44,734 nucleotides of DNA from DASRFA01 sp035651755 (GCA_035651755.1 DASRFA010000051.1:1-44734), one strand, 5' to 3'; shown: positions 23,283-34,955, counted from the first letter of the stretch. Program-made: numbers and translations. The notes: generated by a model not told the origin, from the letters alone.

Positions 23283-24239
23283 ATGGCGACGCCGGACCCG
23301 CGCGCTCGGCCCCGGTCGCGCCCGGGGCGCTCGGGCTACGCCAAGTCGCAGGAGACGCGCGCGCGCATCCTCGCGGCGGCGCTCGAGGAAGCGACCGACT
23401 CCGGGATTCACGACACGTCGCTCGCCGCCATCGCGGCCCGCGCCGGCGTCGCGATCGGCAGCCTGAACTACCACTTCGGGTCGCGCGAGGAGCTCCTGCG
23501 CGAGCTCATGGCGTCGCTCACGACCGAGCTCGTCGCACGGCTCCACGCGACCGATCCGCAGGACGACGGCGACTTCTTCGAGCGCGAGCGCGCCGGCCTG
23601 CTCGTGTACCTCGACCACCTGCGCGCCAACCCGGCGTACCTCCGGCTCGCCGGCGAGATCCGGCTCCACGAGCCGGCGCTCTATCGGCGCACCGTCGCCG
23701 GCTGGCTGCAGCTCTTCGTCGCGCGCATCCGGGCCGGGATCGCGCGTGGCGACCTGCGCCCGATGGACGACGCCGAGGTCGCGGCGCAGGCCTACTTCAT
23801 CCTCGGCGCGACCCAGTACCTCGATCAGCGCGCGCGGCGCGACGGCACCCCGTACCCGCCCGACGAAGCGGTCGCCGACGCGTACGTCGCGCTGCTCCGT
23901 GCCGGGCTCGGCGCGGCCGCGGAAGCGAGGCCTACCCGCCGGTCGCGGCGCGCGTCTGCTCGGGCGTCGCGACCGGACGGCCGAGGCGGCGCGCGATCTC
24001 GGCGACCTCGCGCACGCGCTCGACGTTCCCGCGCGCAGGAACGCTCGCGTCGTCCTCGAGGCCGACGCGCACGTGGCCGCCGCGGGCGATCGCGTGCTCG
24101 ACCAGCGGGAGCACGTCGTCGCCGTAGCAGGCGACCATCCACGGCAGCCGGGGATGGTCGCGCAGCAGGTGGAGATACGCGTCGAGGTAGACCGGCTCCG
24201 GCGGGAAGCCGAAGGGGAGGCGGCGCCCCCCGAACATGA
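23283..24239 (+). CDS. TetR/AcrR-family transcriptional regulator
   Basis: The helix-turn-helix is at residues 45-66 (TSLAAIAARAGVAIGSLNYHFG), preceded by TRARILAAALEEATDSGI. The ligand domain runs to about residue 215 (AYFILGATQYLDQRARR), which is the normal length for the family. The frame then has no stop for another 100 codons. It runs antisense across the 3' end of the BKACE gene and encodes only Arg/Ala/Gly-rich sequence that looks like an antisense shadow. The natural stop has probably been lost, by mutation or sequencing error, near 23940. It diverges from the FAD monooxygenase and probably controls it with the acyl-CoA genes. Confidence 0.88.
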   Translation: MATPDPRARPRSRPGRSGYAKSQETRARILAAALEEATDSGIHDTSLAAIAARAGVAIGSLNYHFGSREELLRELMASLTTELVARLHATDPQDDGDFFERERAGLLVYLDHLRANPAYLRLAGEIRLHEPALYRRTVAGWLQLFVARIRAGIARGDLRPMDDAEVAAQAYFILGATQYLDQRARRDGTPYPPDEAVADAYVALLRAGLGAAAEARPTRRSRRASARASRPDGRGGARSRRPRARARRSRAQERSRRPRGRRARGRRGRSRARPAGARRRRSRRPSTAAGDGRAAGGDTRRGRPAPAGSRRGGGAPRT

Positions 24240-24789
24240 AGCGGACGACCGGCGGCCGCAGCTCCGGGACCTCCGCGGTCAGGAGGAGCAGCTGGCGGAC
24301 GAAGTTCGGCTCGTACACCGCGACGCTCGGCGCGAGCCGATGGCGGACGCAGAGCGCGAGCGCGTGGCGGCTGTCCTCGACCGGGTTGTGGTAGGCGAAG
24401 CCGCTCGCCGCGAGGCGCCCGTCCTTCACGCCGATGAAGTGCGTCGTGCCGCAATCGACCGGCGCCCAGTCGATCAGGCCCTCCGACCCGAGCGCGTCGA
24501 CGTGCGCGAAGCGCGCCGCCGGGTCGCCGGTCGAGCCCAGCATGGTGGGATACACGACGAGGCCGTCCCGGCCGTGGAGCTCGCGGAAGACCGCGCGATA
24601 GGCGTCGGCGTCGCCGAAGGCCCAGCCGCCGTCCGGCTTCCGGCCGTGGACGTGGATCACGGACGCGCCCTGGGCGGCGCAGGCGCGCGCCTGCGCCAGG
24701 ATGTCGGCATCCACGATCGGCACGCCGGGGTGCTCGTCGCGCGTGCTCGCGCCGTTCACGGCGACCTCGATGATCAGCGGCGTCGTCAC
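23932..24789 (-). CDS. BKACE-family beta-keto acid cleavage enzyme
   Basis: BKACE enzymes (DUF849; type member Kce of lysine fermentation) condense a beta-keto acid with acetyl-CoA to give acetoacetate and a new CoA ester. The 285-aa protein has IIEVAVNGASTRDEHPGVPI, the metal-binding ASVIHVHGRKPDGG, a second-half PEPVYLDAYLHLLRDHPRLPWMV and the terminal GGHVRVGLEDDASVPARGN, which is diagnostic for the family. GGGAGG lies 6 bases before the GTG start. The specificity residues cannot be assigned by eye. It is convergent with the TetR gene and divergent from pyrR. It could belong functionally to the acyl-CoA cluster, but that is inference. Confidence 0.9.
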   Translation of the reverse strand: MTTPLIIEVAVNGASTRDEHPGVPIVDADILAQARACAAQGASVIHVHGRKPDGGWAFGDADAYRAVFRELHGRDGLVVYPTMLGSTGDPAARFAHVDALGSEGLIDWAPVDCGTTHFIGVKDGRLAASGFAYHNPVEDSRHALALCVRHRLAPSVAVYEPNFVRQLLLLTAEVPELRPPVVRFMFGGRRLPFGFPPEPVYLDAYLHLLRDHPRLPWMVACYGDDVLPLVEHAIARGGHVRVGLEDDASVPARGNVERVREVAEIARRLGRPVATPEQTRAATGG

Positions 24790-24869
24790 GTCGCACCTCC
24801 CTTCCGCCCGACGGAGCGCCCCGCGGCCGCGCTCGCGGGGCCCGGAGCGGGCTCGCCGCGACGCCCGCA

Positions 24870-24898
24870 TTGACATCCCGACCCTCGGACGGTAGCGA
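24870..24898 (+). promoter_or_regulatory. candidate sigma-70 promoter of the pyr operon
   Basis: A perfect -35 TTGACA (24870-24875) is followed after 17 bases by a poor -10 (TAGCGA, 24893-24898). Initiation would be near 24905, so the transcript would begin almost exactly at the PyrR-box hairpin. Confidence 0.45.
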
Positions 24899-24906
24899 AC
24901 GGTGGG

Positions 24907-24939
24907 CCTTTTAATCGAATCCCGCGAGGTTCGGAAAGG
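24907..24939 (+). promoter_or_regulatory. PyrR-binding RNA hairpin covering the pyrR Shine-Dalgarno
   Basis: Bases 24918-24931 read AATCCCGCGAGGTT, an exact match to the PyrR-binding consensus ARUCCNGNGAGGYU known from Bacillus and Mycobacterium leaders. They form the top of a hairpin: CGAATC (24916-24921) pairs with GGTTCG (24928-24933). The bases AAT (24913-24915) bulge out. CCTTTT (24907-24912) pairs with GAAAGG (24934-24939). GAAAGG is the Shine-Dalgarno of pyrR, 6 bases before its ATG. No terminator stem with a T-run is present, so translational repression by UMP-bound PyrR is the likely mechanism, as described for mycobacteria. Confidence 0.85.
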
Positions 24940-24945
24940 TGAGAA

Positions 24946-25578
24946 ATGGGCAGTCAGCTCCGCGGCGAGGCGGACCGCGTCGTCCTCGATGCACCCGGCG
25001 TCCATCGCGCGCTCGCCCGCATCGCTCACGAGATCGTCGAGCGCAATAAGGGTGTCGAGGGGCTAGGCCTCGTCGGCATCCGATCGCGCGGCGACTTCCT
25101 CGCGCGCCGGCTGCAGGACGAGATCGCCAAGCTCGAGGGTGAGCGCGTTCCGTTCGGCGCGATGGACGTCACGCTCTACCGGGACGACATCACGCGCGGC
25201 GCCGACCACCACCTCGTCCAGATCACCGAGATCCCCTGGGAGGTCGACGGCAAGACGATCCTCCTGGTCGACGACGTCCTCTTCACCGGCCGCACCGTCC
25301 GCGCCGCGCTCGACGCGCTCATGGACTTCGGCCGGCCGCGCACGATCCAGCTGGCGGTCCTGGTCGACCGCGGCCATCGCGAGCTTCCGATCCGCGCCGA
25401 CTACGTCGGCAAGAACCTCCCGACCCAGCGCGCGGAGAAGGTCCGCGTGCGACTCCAGGAGTCCGACGGGATCGACGAGGTGGCGATCCTGCCGGCGGTA
25501 CACGCCATCGGGAACGGCGGCGCCGGCCTCAAGCGGGCGACCGGTCAAGCGCGCGCCGAGCGCGCACGGAGGGCTTGA
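24946..25578 (+). CDS. pyrR: PyrR, pyr operon RNA-binding regulator / uracil phosphoribosyltransferase
   Basis: PyrR senses UMP/UTP against PRPP and binds a pyr mRNA hairpin; many members also make UMP from uracil. The 210-aa protein has the PRPP loop ILLVDDVLFTGRTVRAAL at residues 105-122. GLGLVGIRSRGDFLARRL comes earlier, and VTLYRDDITRG and LVDRGHRELPIRADYVGKNLPT are family-specific. The C-terminal 20 or so residues are an extra basic tail. The start is fixed by GGAAAGG 6 bases upstream, itself inside the predicted PyrR hairpin. pyrB follows after 3 bases. This is the first gene of the pyrimidine operon. Confidence 0.96.
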   Translation: MGSQLRGEADRVVLDAPGVHRALARIAHEIVERNKGVEGLGLVGIRSRGDFLARRLQDEIAKLEGERVPFGAMDVTLYRDDITRGADHHLVQITEIPWEVDGKTILLVDDVLFTGRTVRAALDALMDFGRPRTIQLAVLVDRGHRELPIRADYVGKNLPTQRAEKVRVRLQESDGIDEVAILPAVHAIGNGGAGLKRATGQARAERARRA

Positions 25579-25581
25579 ACC

Positions 25582-26610
25582 ATGCTGTTCGCTCGTCCGC
25601 ACCTGATCGGGCTCGAGGGACTCTCGGCGGAGGAGATCACCTTCCTCCTCGACACCGCGGAGTCGTTCAAGGAGGTCTCCGAGAGGGAGATCAAGAAGGT
25701 GCCGGCGCTCCGCGGCCGGACGGTCGTGAATCTCTTCTTCGAGGGGAGCACGCGCACCCGGACGTCGTTCGAGATCGCGGCCAAGCGCCTCTCCGCGGAC
25801 ACCGTGAGCCTCTCGGCGCAGGCGTCGTCCGCGAGCAAGGGCGAGACGCTGACCGATACCGCGCGGAACCTCGCGGCGATGGGCCCGGACGCGATCGTCG
25901 TCCGGCATCCGTCGTCGGGCGCGCCCGACCTCCTCGCGCGCCACGTCGACTGCCCCATCATCAACGCGGGCGACGGCGCGCACGAGCACCCGACGCAGGC
26001 GCTCCTCGACCTCCTCACGATCCGCGAGCACAAGGGCCAGATCGCGGGCCTGACGGTCGCGATCGTCGGCGACCTCCTGCACAGCCGGGTGGCGCGCTCG
26101 AACCTCTTCGGGCTCCTCACCATGGGCGCGAAAGTCCGCTTCGTCGGCCCACCGACCCTCGTGCCTCGCCAGTTCGCCGACCTGGGAGCCGAGCTCGTGT
26201 GCGACCTGCACGAGGGCCTGAAGGGCGTCGACGTCATCATGATGCTCCGCATCCAGCGCGAGCGCATGAACGGTCGCTACTTCTCGTCGCTCGACGAGTA
26301 CTCGCGCCTCTACTGCCTCTCGGCCGACGCCGTCGCGCGCGCCAAGAGCGACGTCATCATCCTCCACCCGGGCCCGATGAACCGCGGCGTGGAGATCTCG
26401 AGCACGGTCGCGGACGGCCCGTACTCGGTCATCATGGACCAGGTGACCAACGGGGTCGCGGTCCGGATGGCGGTGCTCTACGTGCTGGTCGGAAGGCGGA
26501 AGGCCGCGCTCGACGACGCGGCCGCCGACGACGGGCCGGCGATCGACGCCGCCGTCCGGCCGCTGGCGCTGGCCGAGCTCCCCGCCAAGAGGGCCGCGAC
26601 CGGTGAGTGA
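25582..26610 (+). CDS. pyrB: aspartate carbamoyltransferase catalytic subunit
   Basis: Joins carbamoyl phosphate and aspartate, the committed step of pyrimidine synthesis. The 342-aa protein has the carbamoyl phosphate loop STRTRTSFE at residues 56-64, GDGAHEHPTQALLDLLTI, the aspartate-loop region MMLRIQRERM and HPGPMNRGVEI. Family members are usually 300-310 aa; here about 30 residues (DDAAADDGPAIDAAV onward) are added at the C-terminus. No pyrI regulatory subunit is present, as in Bacillus-type ATCase. It may pair with the dihydroorotase encoded next, as in some non-enteric ATCases. It overlaps pyrC by 8 bases. Confidence 0.97.
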   Translation: MLFARPHLIGLEGLSAEEITFLLDTAESFKEVSEREIKKVPALRGRTVVNLFFEGSTRTRTSFEIAAKRLSADTVSLSAQASSASKGETLTDTARNLAAMGPDAIVVRHPSSGAPDLLARHVDCPIINAGDGAHEHPTQALLDLLTIREHKGQIAGLTVAIVGDLLHSRVARSNLFGLLTMGAKVRFVGPPTLVPRQFADLGAELVCDLHEGLKGVDVIMMLRIQRERMNGRYFSSLDEYSRLYCLSADAVARAKSDVIILHPGPMNRGVEISSTVADGPYSVIMDQVTNGVAVRMAVLYVLVGRRKAALDDAAADDGPAIDAAVRPLALAELPAKRAATGE

Positions 26611-27982
26611 GGGATTCCGGCTGTCGGCGGGCCGCTCCGAGCCGCCGCTCCTGATCGCGGGCGGGACGCTCGTCGACCCGGTCGCTCGCAAGCAGCGCAA
26701 GGCCGACGTGCTCGTGCGCGACGGCGTGATCGCGGCGATCGACGCCGGCATCTCGGCGCAGCTCCCGCGCCGCGGCGTCGCGACCATCCAGCGCGTCGAC
26801 GCGACCGGCTTCCTCGTGACGCCCGGCCTCGTCGACATGCACGTCCACCTGCGCGAGCCCGGCTACGAGTACAAGGAAACGATCGCGACCGGCGCGCGCG
26901 CCGCGGTCGCGGGCGGCGTGACCAGCGTCGCCTGCATGGCGAACACCAAGCCGGTGAACGACTCGCCCGCGGTGACCCGCTTCATCCTCGAGCGCGCGCA
27001 CGCCGCGCAGCTCGCGAAGGTCTTCCCGATCGGCGCACTCTCGGTCGGCCTCGCCGGCGCGCAGCTCGCGCCCTTCGCGGGGATGTACGAGGCGGGCATC
27101 ATCGCGATCTCGGACGACGGCCACGCCGTCAGCGACGCCGAGCTCATGCGGCGCGCCCTCGAGTGCGCGAAGATGTTCGGCATGCCGGTGATCGACCACG
27201 CCGAGGACCGCGCGCTCGCAGCGGGTGGGCTCATGCACGAGGGCGCCGTGTCGCTCCGGCTCGGGCTCCGCGGCGTCCCCTCCGCGGCGGAGGACGTGAT
27301 GGTGGCGCGCGACATCGCGCTCGCGAGCCTGACCGGCGGGCACCTCCACGTCGCGCACATCTCGAGCGCGGGCGCGGTCGGCATGGTACGGCGGGCGCGC
27401 GCCGCCGGCGTCCACGTGACCGCCGAGGTCAGCCCGCACCACCTCTGGCTCACCGACGAGGCGGTCGTGGGGTACAACACGAACGCGAAGATGGCGCCGC
27501 CGCTGCGCTCGGAGTCCGACCGCCAGGCCCTGCGCGAGGCGCTCGCCGACGGCACGATCGACTGCATCGCGACCGACCACGCCCCGCACCACCGCGACGA
27601 GAAGGACGTCGAGTTCGAGCAGGCGGCGAACGGCGTCGTCGGCCTCGAGACGCTGTTGCCGCTCACGCTCCGGCTGGTCGACGAGCGCGTCCTCGACCTC
27701 CCGACCGCGATCGCCAAGATCACGAGCGAGCCGGCCGCGATCCTCGGCCTTCCCGTCGGAACGCTGGACGTCGGGCGCGCGGCGGACCTGACGGTCATCG
27801 ACCCGACGCTCGAATGGACGGTCGCGGCGCCGGAGCTCCTCACGAAGAGCAAGAACACGCCTTTCGACGGCTGGACCATGCGCGGCCGCGCGGTCCTCAC
27901 GATGGTCGACGGCCGCGTCGTCCACGACCTCCGCGGCGAGGGCGAGGCGCCGCGGCGGGCCCGGGCAGAGGTGCGGGCGTGA
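26603..27982 (+). CDS. pyrC: dihydroorotase
   Basis: Cyclises carbamoyl aspartate to dihydroorotate. The 459-aa protein is a type I (longer) dihydroorotase. The metal-binding DMHVHLREPGYEYKETIATG has His80 and His82. CMANTKPVNDSPAVTRFIL follows, then VIDHAEDRALAAGG, HVAHISSAGAVGMV, EVSPHHLWLTDE and TDHAPHHRDEK. These residues hold both zinc ions, so it looks active rather than the inactive scaffold form found beside some ATCases. The GTG start lies within pyrB and the stop overlaps carA as GTGA. Confidence 0.96.
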   Translation: MSEGFRLSAGRSEPPLLIAGGTLVDPVARKQRKADVLVRDGVIAAIDAGISAQLPRRGVATIQRVDATGFLVTPGLVDMHVHLREPGYEYKETIATGARAAVAGGVTSVACMANTKPVNDSPAVTRFILERAHAAQLAKVFPIGALSVGLAGAQLAPFAGMYEAGIIAISDDGHAVSDAELMRRALECAKMFGMPVIDHAEDRALAAGGLMHEGAVSLRLGLRGVPSAAEDVMVARDIALASLTGGHLHVAHISSAGAVGMVRRARAAGVHVTAEVSPHHLWLTDEAVVGYNTNAKMAPPLRSESDRQALREALADGTIDCIATDHAPHHRDEKDVEFEQAANGVVGLETLLPLTLRLVDERVLDLPTAIAKITSEPAAILGLPVGTLDVGRAADLTVIDPTLEWTVAAPELLTKSKNTPFDGWTMRGRAVLTMVDGRVVHDLRGEGEAPRRARAEVRA

Positions 27983-29130
27983 GCGCGCTGGATCGATCGA
28001 ACGGCGACCCGGCGCCGGCGCTGCTCGCGCTCGCGGACGGGACCGTGTTCCGCGGCGCCGCGTTCGGCGCGAGCGGCGAGGTCTCAGGCGAGGTCGTCTT
28101 CAACACGGCGATGTCGGGCTACCAGGAGATCCTGACCGACCCGTCGTACGAGGGGCAGCTCGTCGCGATGACGTACCCGGAGATCGGGAACGTCGGCGTG
28201 AACGCGGCCGACGTCGAGTCGGTCAAGCCATGGGTGCGCGGCTTCATCGTGCGCGAGTACTGGCCGGAGCCGTCGAGCTGGCGCGCCGAGGAGACCCTCG
28301 CCGCGTACATGGAGCGGCACGGGATCGTCGGCATCCAGTGCATCGACACCCGCGCGCTCGTCCGCCATCTCCGGACGGCGGGATCGCAGCAGGCGATCCT
28401 GACGACGACGGACCTCGACGAGTCGTCCGCGGTCGCGCGCGCCCGCGCCCTCCCGAGCCTCGAGGGCCAGGACCTCGCGAGCGCGGTCACCTGCCGCGAG
28501 CCCTACGACTGGGACGAGGGCCGCTGGCAGCTCGGCAAGGGCTACCTGCGGCCGGCGTCCTTCAAGCACTTCGTCGTGGCCTACGACTACGGGCTCAAGC
28601 GGAACATCCTGCGGAACCTCGTGGACGCGGGCTGTCGGGTCCGCGTGGTGCCGGCGCAGACCCCCGCGAGCGAGGTGCTCGCGATGAAGCCCGATGGCGT
28701 TTTCCTCTCGAACGGCCCGGGCGACCCCGACGCGGTCACGTACGCGCGGAAGGAGGTCGCGAACCTGATCGGCTCCGTGCCGATCTTCGGCATCTGCCTC
28801 GGCCACCAGATCCTGGGGCTCGCGCTCGGCGGTCGCACCTACAAGCTCAAGTTCGGGCACCACGGCGCGAACCAGCCCGTCAAGGATCTGAAGACCGGCA
28901 AGGTCGAGATCACGTCGCAGAACCACGGCTTCGCGGTCGACACGGACTCGCTCCGCGGCACGGCGGTTCTCACGCACACGAACCTGAACGACGGCACCGT
29001 CGAGGGCCTCGAGCACGAGCGCCTGCCGCTCTTCTCCGTGCAGTACCACCCCGAGGCGTCGCCGGGGCCGCACGAGTCGGCGTACCTCTTCCGCCGCTTC
29101 GTCGAGATGATCGAGAAGGAGAAGCGGTAA
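27979..29130 (+). CDS. carA: carbamoyl phosphate synthase small (glutaminase) subunit
   Basis: Releases ammonia from glutamine for CarB. From the GTG overlapping pyrC it has 383 aa, the usual length. The N-terminal CPSase domain has LADGTVFRGAAFGASGEVSGEVVFNTAMSGYQEILTDPSY. The class I amidotransferase domain has FLSNGPGDPDAV, the nucleophile Cys in FGICLGHQILGLALGG and His/Glu in VQYHPEASPGPHES. HHGANQPVKDLKTGKVEITSQNHGFAVD is also intact. carB starts 4 bases after the stop. Confidence 0.97.
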   Translation: MSALDRSNGDPAPALLALADGTVFRGAAFGASGEVSGEVVFNTAMSGYQEILTDPSYEGQLVAMTYPEIGNVGVNAADVESVKPWVRGFIVREYWPEPSSWRAEETLAAYMERHGIVGIQCIDTRALVRHLRTAGSQQAILTTTDLDESSAVARARALPSLEGQDLASAVTCREPYDWDEGRWQLGKGYLRPASFKHFVVAYDYGLKRNILRNLVDAGCRVRVVPAQTPASEVLAMKPDGVFLSNGPGDPDAVTYARKEVANLIGSVPIFGICLGHQILGLALGGRTYKLKFGHHGANQPVKDLKTGKVEITSQNHGFAVDTDSLRGTAVLTHTNLNDGTVEGLEHERLPLFSVQYHPEASPGPHESAYLFRRFVEMIEKEKR

Positions 29131-29134
29131 CCCG

Positions 29135-32383
<3,249 letters not shown>

Positions 32384-32390
32384 TCGACGT

Positions 32391-34955
32391 GTGGCGGACG
32401 ACCGGCTCGAGGAGCTGATCGCGAGCGCGAAGCCGCCGCTCCGGTTCGTGCGCGATGCCGACGCCGGGGCGCGCGGCCGAGCCCGGCTGCCGGTGCGCGC
32501 ATGGATCGCGCGACTGCCGGAGCTGCGCACCTCGCGCCCGAGCGCGCGCGGGCGCATCGCGGACCTCGAGTCCGTCCTCACCGAGCTCGAGTCGGCGCCG
32601 GTCGAGCGCCAGGGTCAGCTCGCCGGGCGCGCGCTCGAGCTGCTCGAGGAGCTCGAGAACGGCGGCCGTGAGAGCGCCGACCCCGAGAGGTCCGGAAGCG
32701 GCCGACGGCTGGCACCCGCCGCGTCCGGGACGGGCGCGGCGCCACGCGAGCGCGCAGAGCCGCCGCGCGAGCGGCCGGCCGCGGCGCCCGAGCCCGCGGT
32801 CGCGCGCGCCGAGGCGACCCTCGCGGACGTCGACGCCTGGTCGCGCGCGGCCGCATCGCCGATCCTCTCGGTCGCGGGCGTCGGACCGGCGCGCGCCGCC
32901 GAGCTCGAGCGCTTCGGCCTCCGGACCGTCGAGGACCTGCTCTACCACGTGCCGTTCCGCTACGAGGATCGGCGATCGCTCGCGCGCGTCGGAGACCTCG
33001 AGCCCGGCACCTCGGCGAGCGCCATCGTCGCGATCCGCTCGATCCACGAGCGACGGGTGGGGCGCGGCGGACGGCGGAGCGTGCTGTCCGCGATCGCCGA
33101 GGACGAGAGCGGTCGGCTCGAGCTCGTCTGGTACCACCAGATCCGCTGGTTCCGCTCGCGGCTGAAGGTGGGAAGCCGCTGGCTCGTCCACGGCCGCGTC
33201 GAGCATGGGTACGACGCAGCACTCCGCATCGTGCACCCGGAGCTCGAGCCGGCGGAAGACCGCGAGGCCGGAGCGGCGGCGGCGCCGCGCATCGTTCCGG
33301 TCTACGAGAAGCCGACCCAGATGCCGGCCTCGGCGATCCGTCGGATCGCGCACGCGGCGGTCGACGCCCACGCCGACCTCGTTCCCGACGGCGTGCCGCG
33401 CGCCGTGCGGTCGCGGCTCCGGCTGATGCCGCTCGCTGTCGCGCTGCGCGGCGTGCACCGTCCCGGCCCGGACGCGGACGTCGCGGCGCTCGGGGCGGCG
33501 CGGTCGCCGGCGCACCGGAGCATCGTGTTCGACGAGCTCTTCTTCGTGCAGCTCGGGCTCCTGCTCCGGAAGGCGCAGGTGGCGCGCGAGACCGGGATCG
33601 CGTTCGACGGGCCGGGCGATCTCGAGCGCCGCATGGTCGACGCGCTGCCCTTCCCGCTCACGGCCGCGCAGCGGCGGGTGATCGGCGAGATCGCCGCCGA
33701 CCAGCGCGCGCCGCACCCGATGCACCGCCTCCTCCAGGGCGACGTCGGGAGCGGCAAGACGGTCGTCGCCGTCGCGGCCGCCCTGCGCGCGATCGAGTGC
33801 GGCTGGCAGGCGGCGATCATGGCGCCGACGGAGCTCCTCGCCGAGCAGCACTGGACGACGGTGCAGCGCGTCGCCGGCGGCCTCGGCCCGACCCTCTGGT
33901 TCCTGACCGGGGTCGCGACCGCCGCGGAGCGCCGGTCGATCCTGCCGCGCCTGGCCGCCGGCGAGCCCGGGCTCGTCGTCGGGACCCACGCGTTGATCCA
34001 GGAGGACGTCGCGTTCGGGCGGCTCGGCCTCGCGGTGATCGACGAGCAGCATCGCTTCGGCGTCCTGCAGCGCGCCGCGCTCTCGAAGCGGACGCCCGGC
34101 GGCGTCGCCCCGGACATCCTCCTCATGACGGCGACCCCGATCCCGCGCACCCTCGCGCTCAGCGTCTACGGCGACCTCGACCTGTCGTACCTCGACGAGA
34201 TGCCGCCCGGCCGAAAGCCGGTCGTGACCCGCGTCTTCTCGATGTCGCAGCGCCGGCGCGCCTACGAGCTGGTCCGGAAAGAAGTCGCGGCGGGGAGGCA
34301 GGCGTACGTCGTGTACCCGCTCGTCGAGGAGAGCGAGGCGAGCGATCTCCGCGACGCGACGTCCGGCGCCGAAGAGCTCCGCAGTGAGGTCTTCCCGGAC
34401 CTCCGGGTCGGCCTCGTGCACGGCCGGATGCCGGCCGCGGAGCGCGAGGCGGTCATGCGCGCGTTCAAGGCGGGCGAGTACGACGTCCTGGTCGCGACGA
34501 CGGTGATCGAGGTCGGCATCGACGTGCCGAACGCGAGCGTGATCGTGATCGAGCACGCCGAGCGCTTCGGCCTGGCGCAGCTCCACCAGCTGCGCGGCCG
34601 GGTCGGCCGCGGCAGCGACGCGTCGTACGCCTTCCTCGTCGCCGACTGGGCGCAGTCGAAGGAGGCGCGGGAACGCCTCCGCGTGATGACCGAGACGACC
34701 GACGGCCTCCGCATCGCGGAGGCCGACCTCGCGATCCGCGGGCCGGGCGCGCTCCTCGGGACGCGCCAGGCCGGCATCCCGGACTTCCGGGTCGCGAACC
34801 TGCTGCGCGACGCGGACGTGCTGCGCCAGGCGCGCGCGGCCGCCGAAGAGGTGCTCGCGGAGGACCCGCACCTGCGCGAGCCGCGCTTCGCGGTGCTGGC
34901 ACGCATCCTCGAGACGCGGTGGGCGGGGCGGCTCGGCCTGGCGCGCGTCGGCTAG
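32391..34955 (+). CDS. recG: ATP-dependent DNA helicase RecG
   Basis: RecG reverses stalled forks and branch-migrates Holliday junctions. The 854-aa protein has a wedge/OB domain (SVAGVGPARAAELERFGLRTVEDLLYHVPFRYEDR) and the helicase core: Walker A QGDVGSGKTVVA near residue 450, APTELLAEQH, DEQHRFG at 551-557, TATPIPRTLAL, and VATTVIEVGIDVPNASV with the QLRGRVGRG motif. The RecG-specific tail GPGALLGTRQAGIPDFRVANL follows. It is longer than the E. coli enzyme (693 aa) because of about 150 N-terminal residues that include an Arg/Pro/Ala-rich linker. The GTG at 32391, 7 bases after carB, implies co-transcription with the pyr operon. Confidence 0.95.
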   Translation: MADDRLEELIASAKPPLRFVRDADAGARGRARLPVRAWIARLPELRTSRPSARGRIADLESVLTELESAPVERQGQLAGRALELLEELENGGRESADPERSGSGRRLAPAASGTGAAPRERAEPPRERPAAAPEPAVARAEATLADVDAWSRAAASPILSVAGVGPARAAELERFGLRTVEDLLYHVPFRYEDRRSLARVGDLEPGTSASAIVAIRSIHERRVGRGGRRSVLSAIAEDESGRLELVWYHQIRWFRSRLKVGSRWLVHGRVEHGYDAALRIVHPELEPAEDREAGAAAAPRIVPVYEKPTQMPASAIRRIAHAAVDAHADLVPDGVPRAVRSRLRLMPLAVALRGVHRPGPDADVAALGAARSPAHRSIVFDELFFVQLGLLLRKAQVARETGIAFDGPGDLERRMVDALPFPLTAAQRRVIGEIAADQRAPHPMHRLLQGDVGSGKTVVAVAAALRAIECGWQAAIMAPTELLAEQHWTTVQRVAGGLGPTLWFLTGVATAAERRSILPRLAAGEPGLVVGTHALIQEDVAFGRLGLAVIDEQHRFGVLQRAALSKRTPGGVAPDILLMTATPIPRTLALSVYGDLDLSYLDEMPPGRKPVVTRVFSMSQRRRAYELVRKEVAAGRQAYVVYPLVEESEASDLRDATSGAEELRSEVFPDLRVGLVHGRMPAAEREAVMRAFKAGEYDVLVATTVIEVGIDVPNASVIVIEHAERFGLAQLHQLRGRVGRGSDASYAFLVADWAQSKEARERLRVMTETTDGLRIAEADLAIRGPGALLGTRQAGIPDFRVANLLRDADVLRQARAAAEEVLAEDPHLREPRFAVLARILETRWAGRLGLARVG

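Noticed and set aside
23940..24239. Arg-rich C-terminal tail of the TetR protein as a functional domain
   Set aside because: It lies entirely antisense to the BKACE gene and has the composition of an antisense frame; a lost stop is simpler.
24907..24945. Intrinsic attenuator/terminator in the pyr leader
   Set aside because: The hairpin is followed by GGTGAG and the start codon, not by a T-run; occlusion of the ribosome site explains the layout better.
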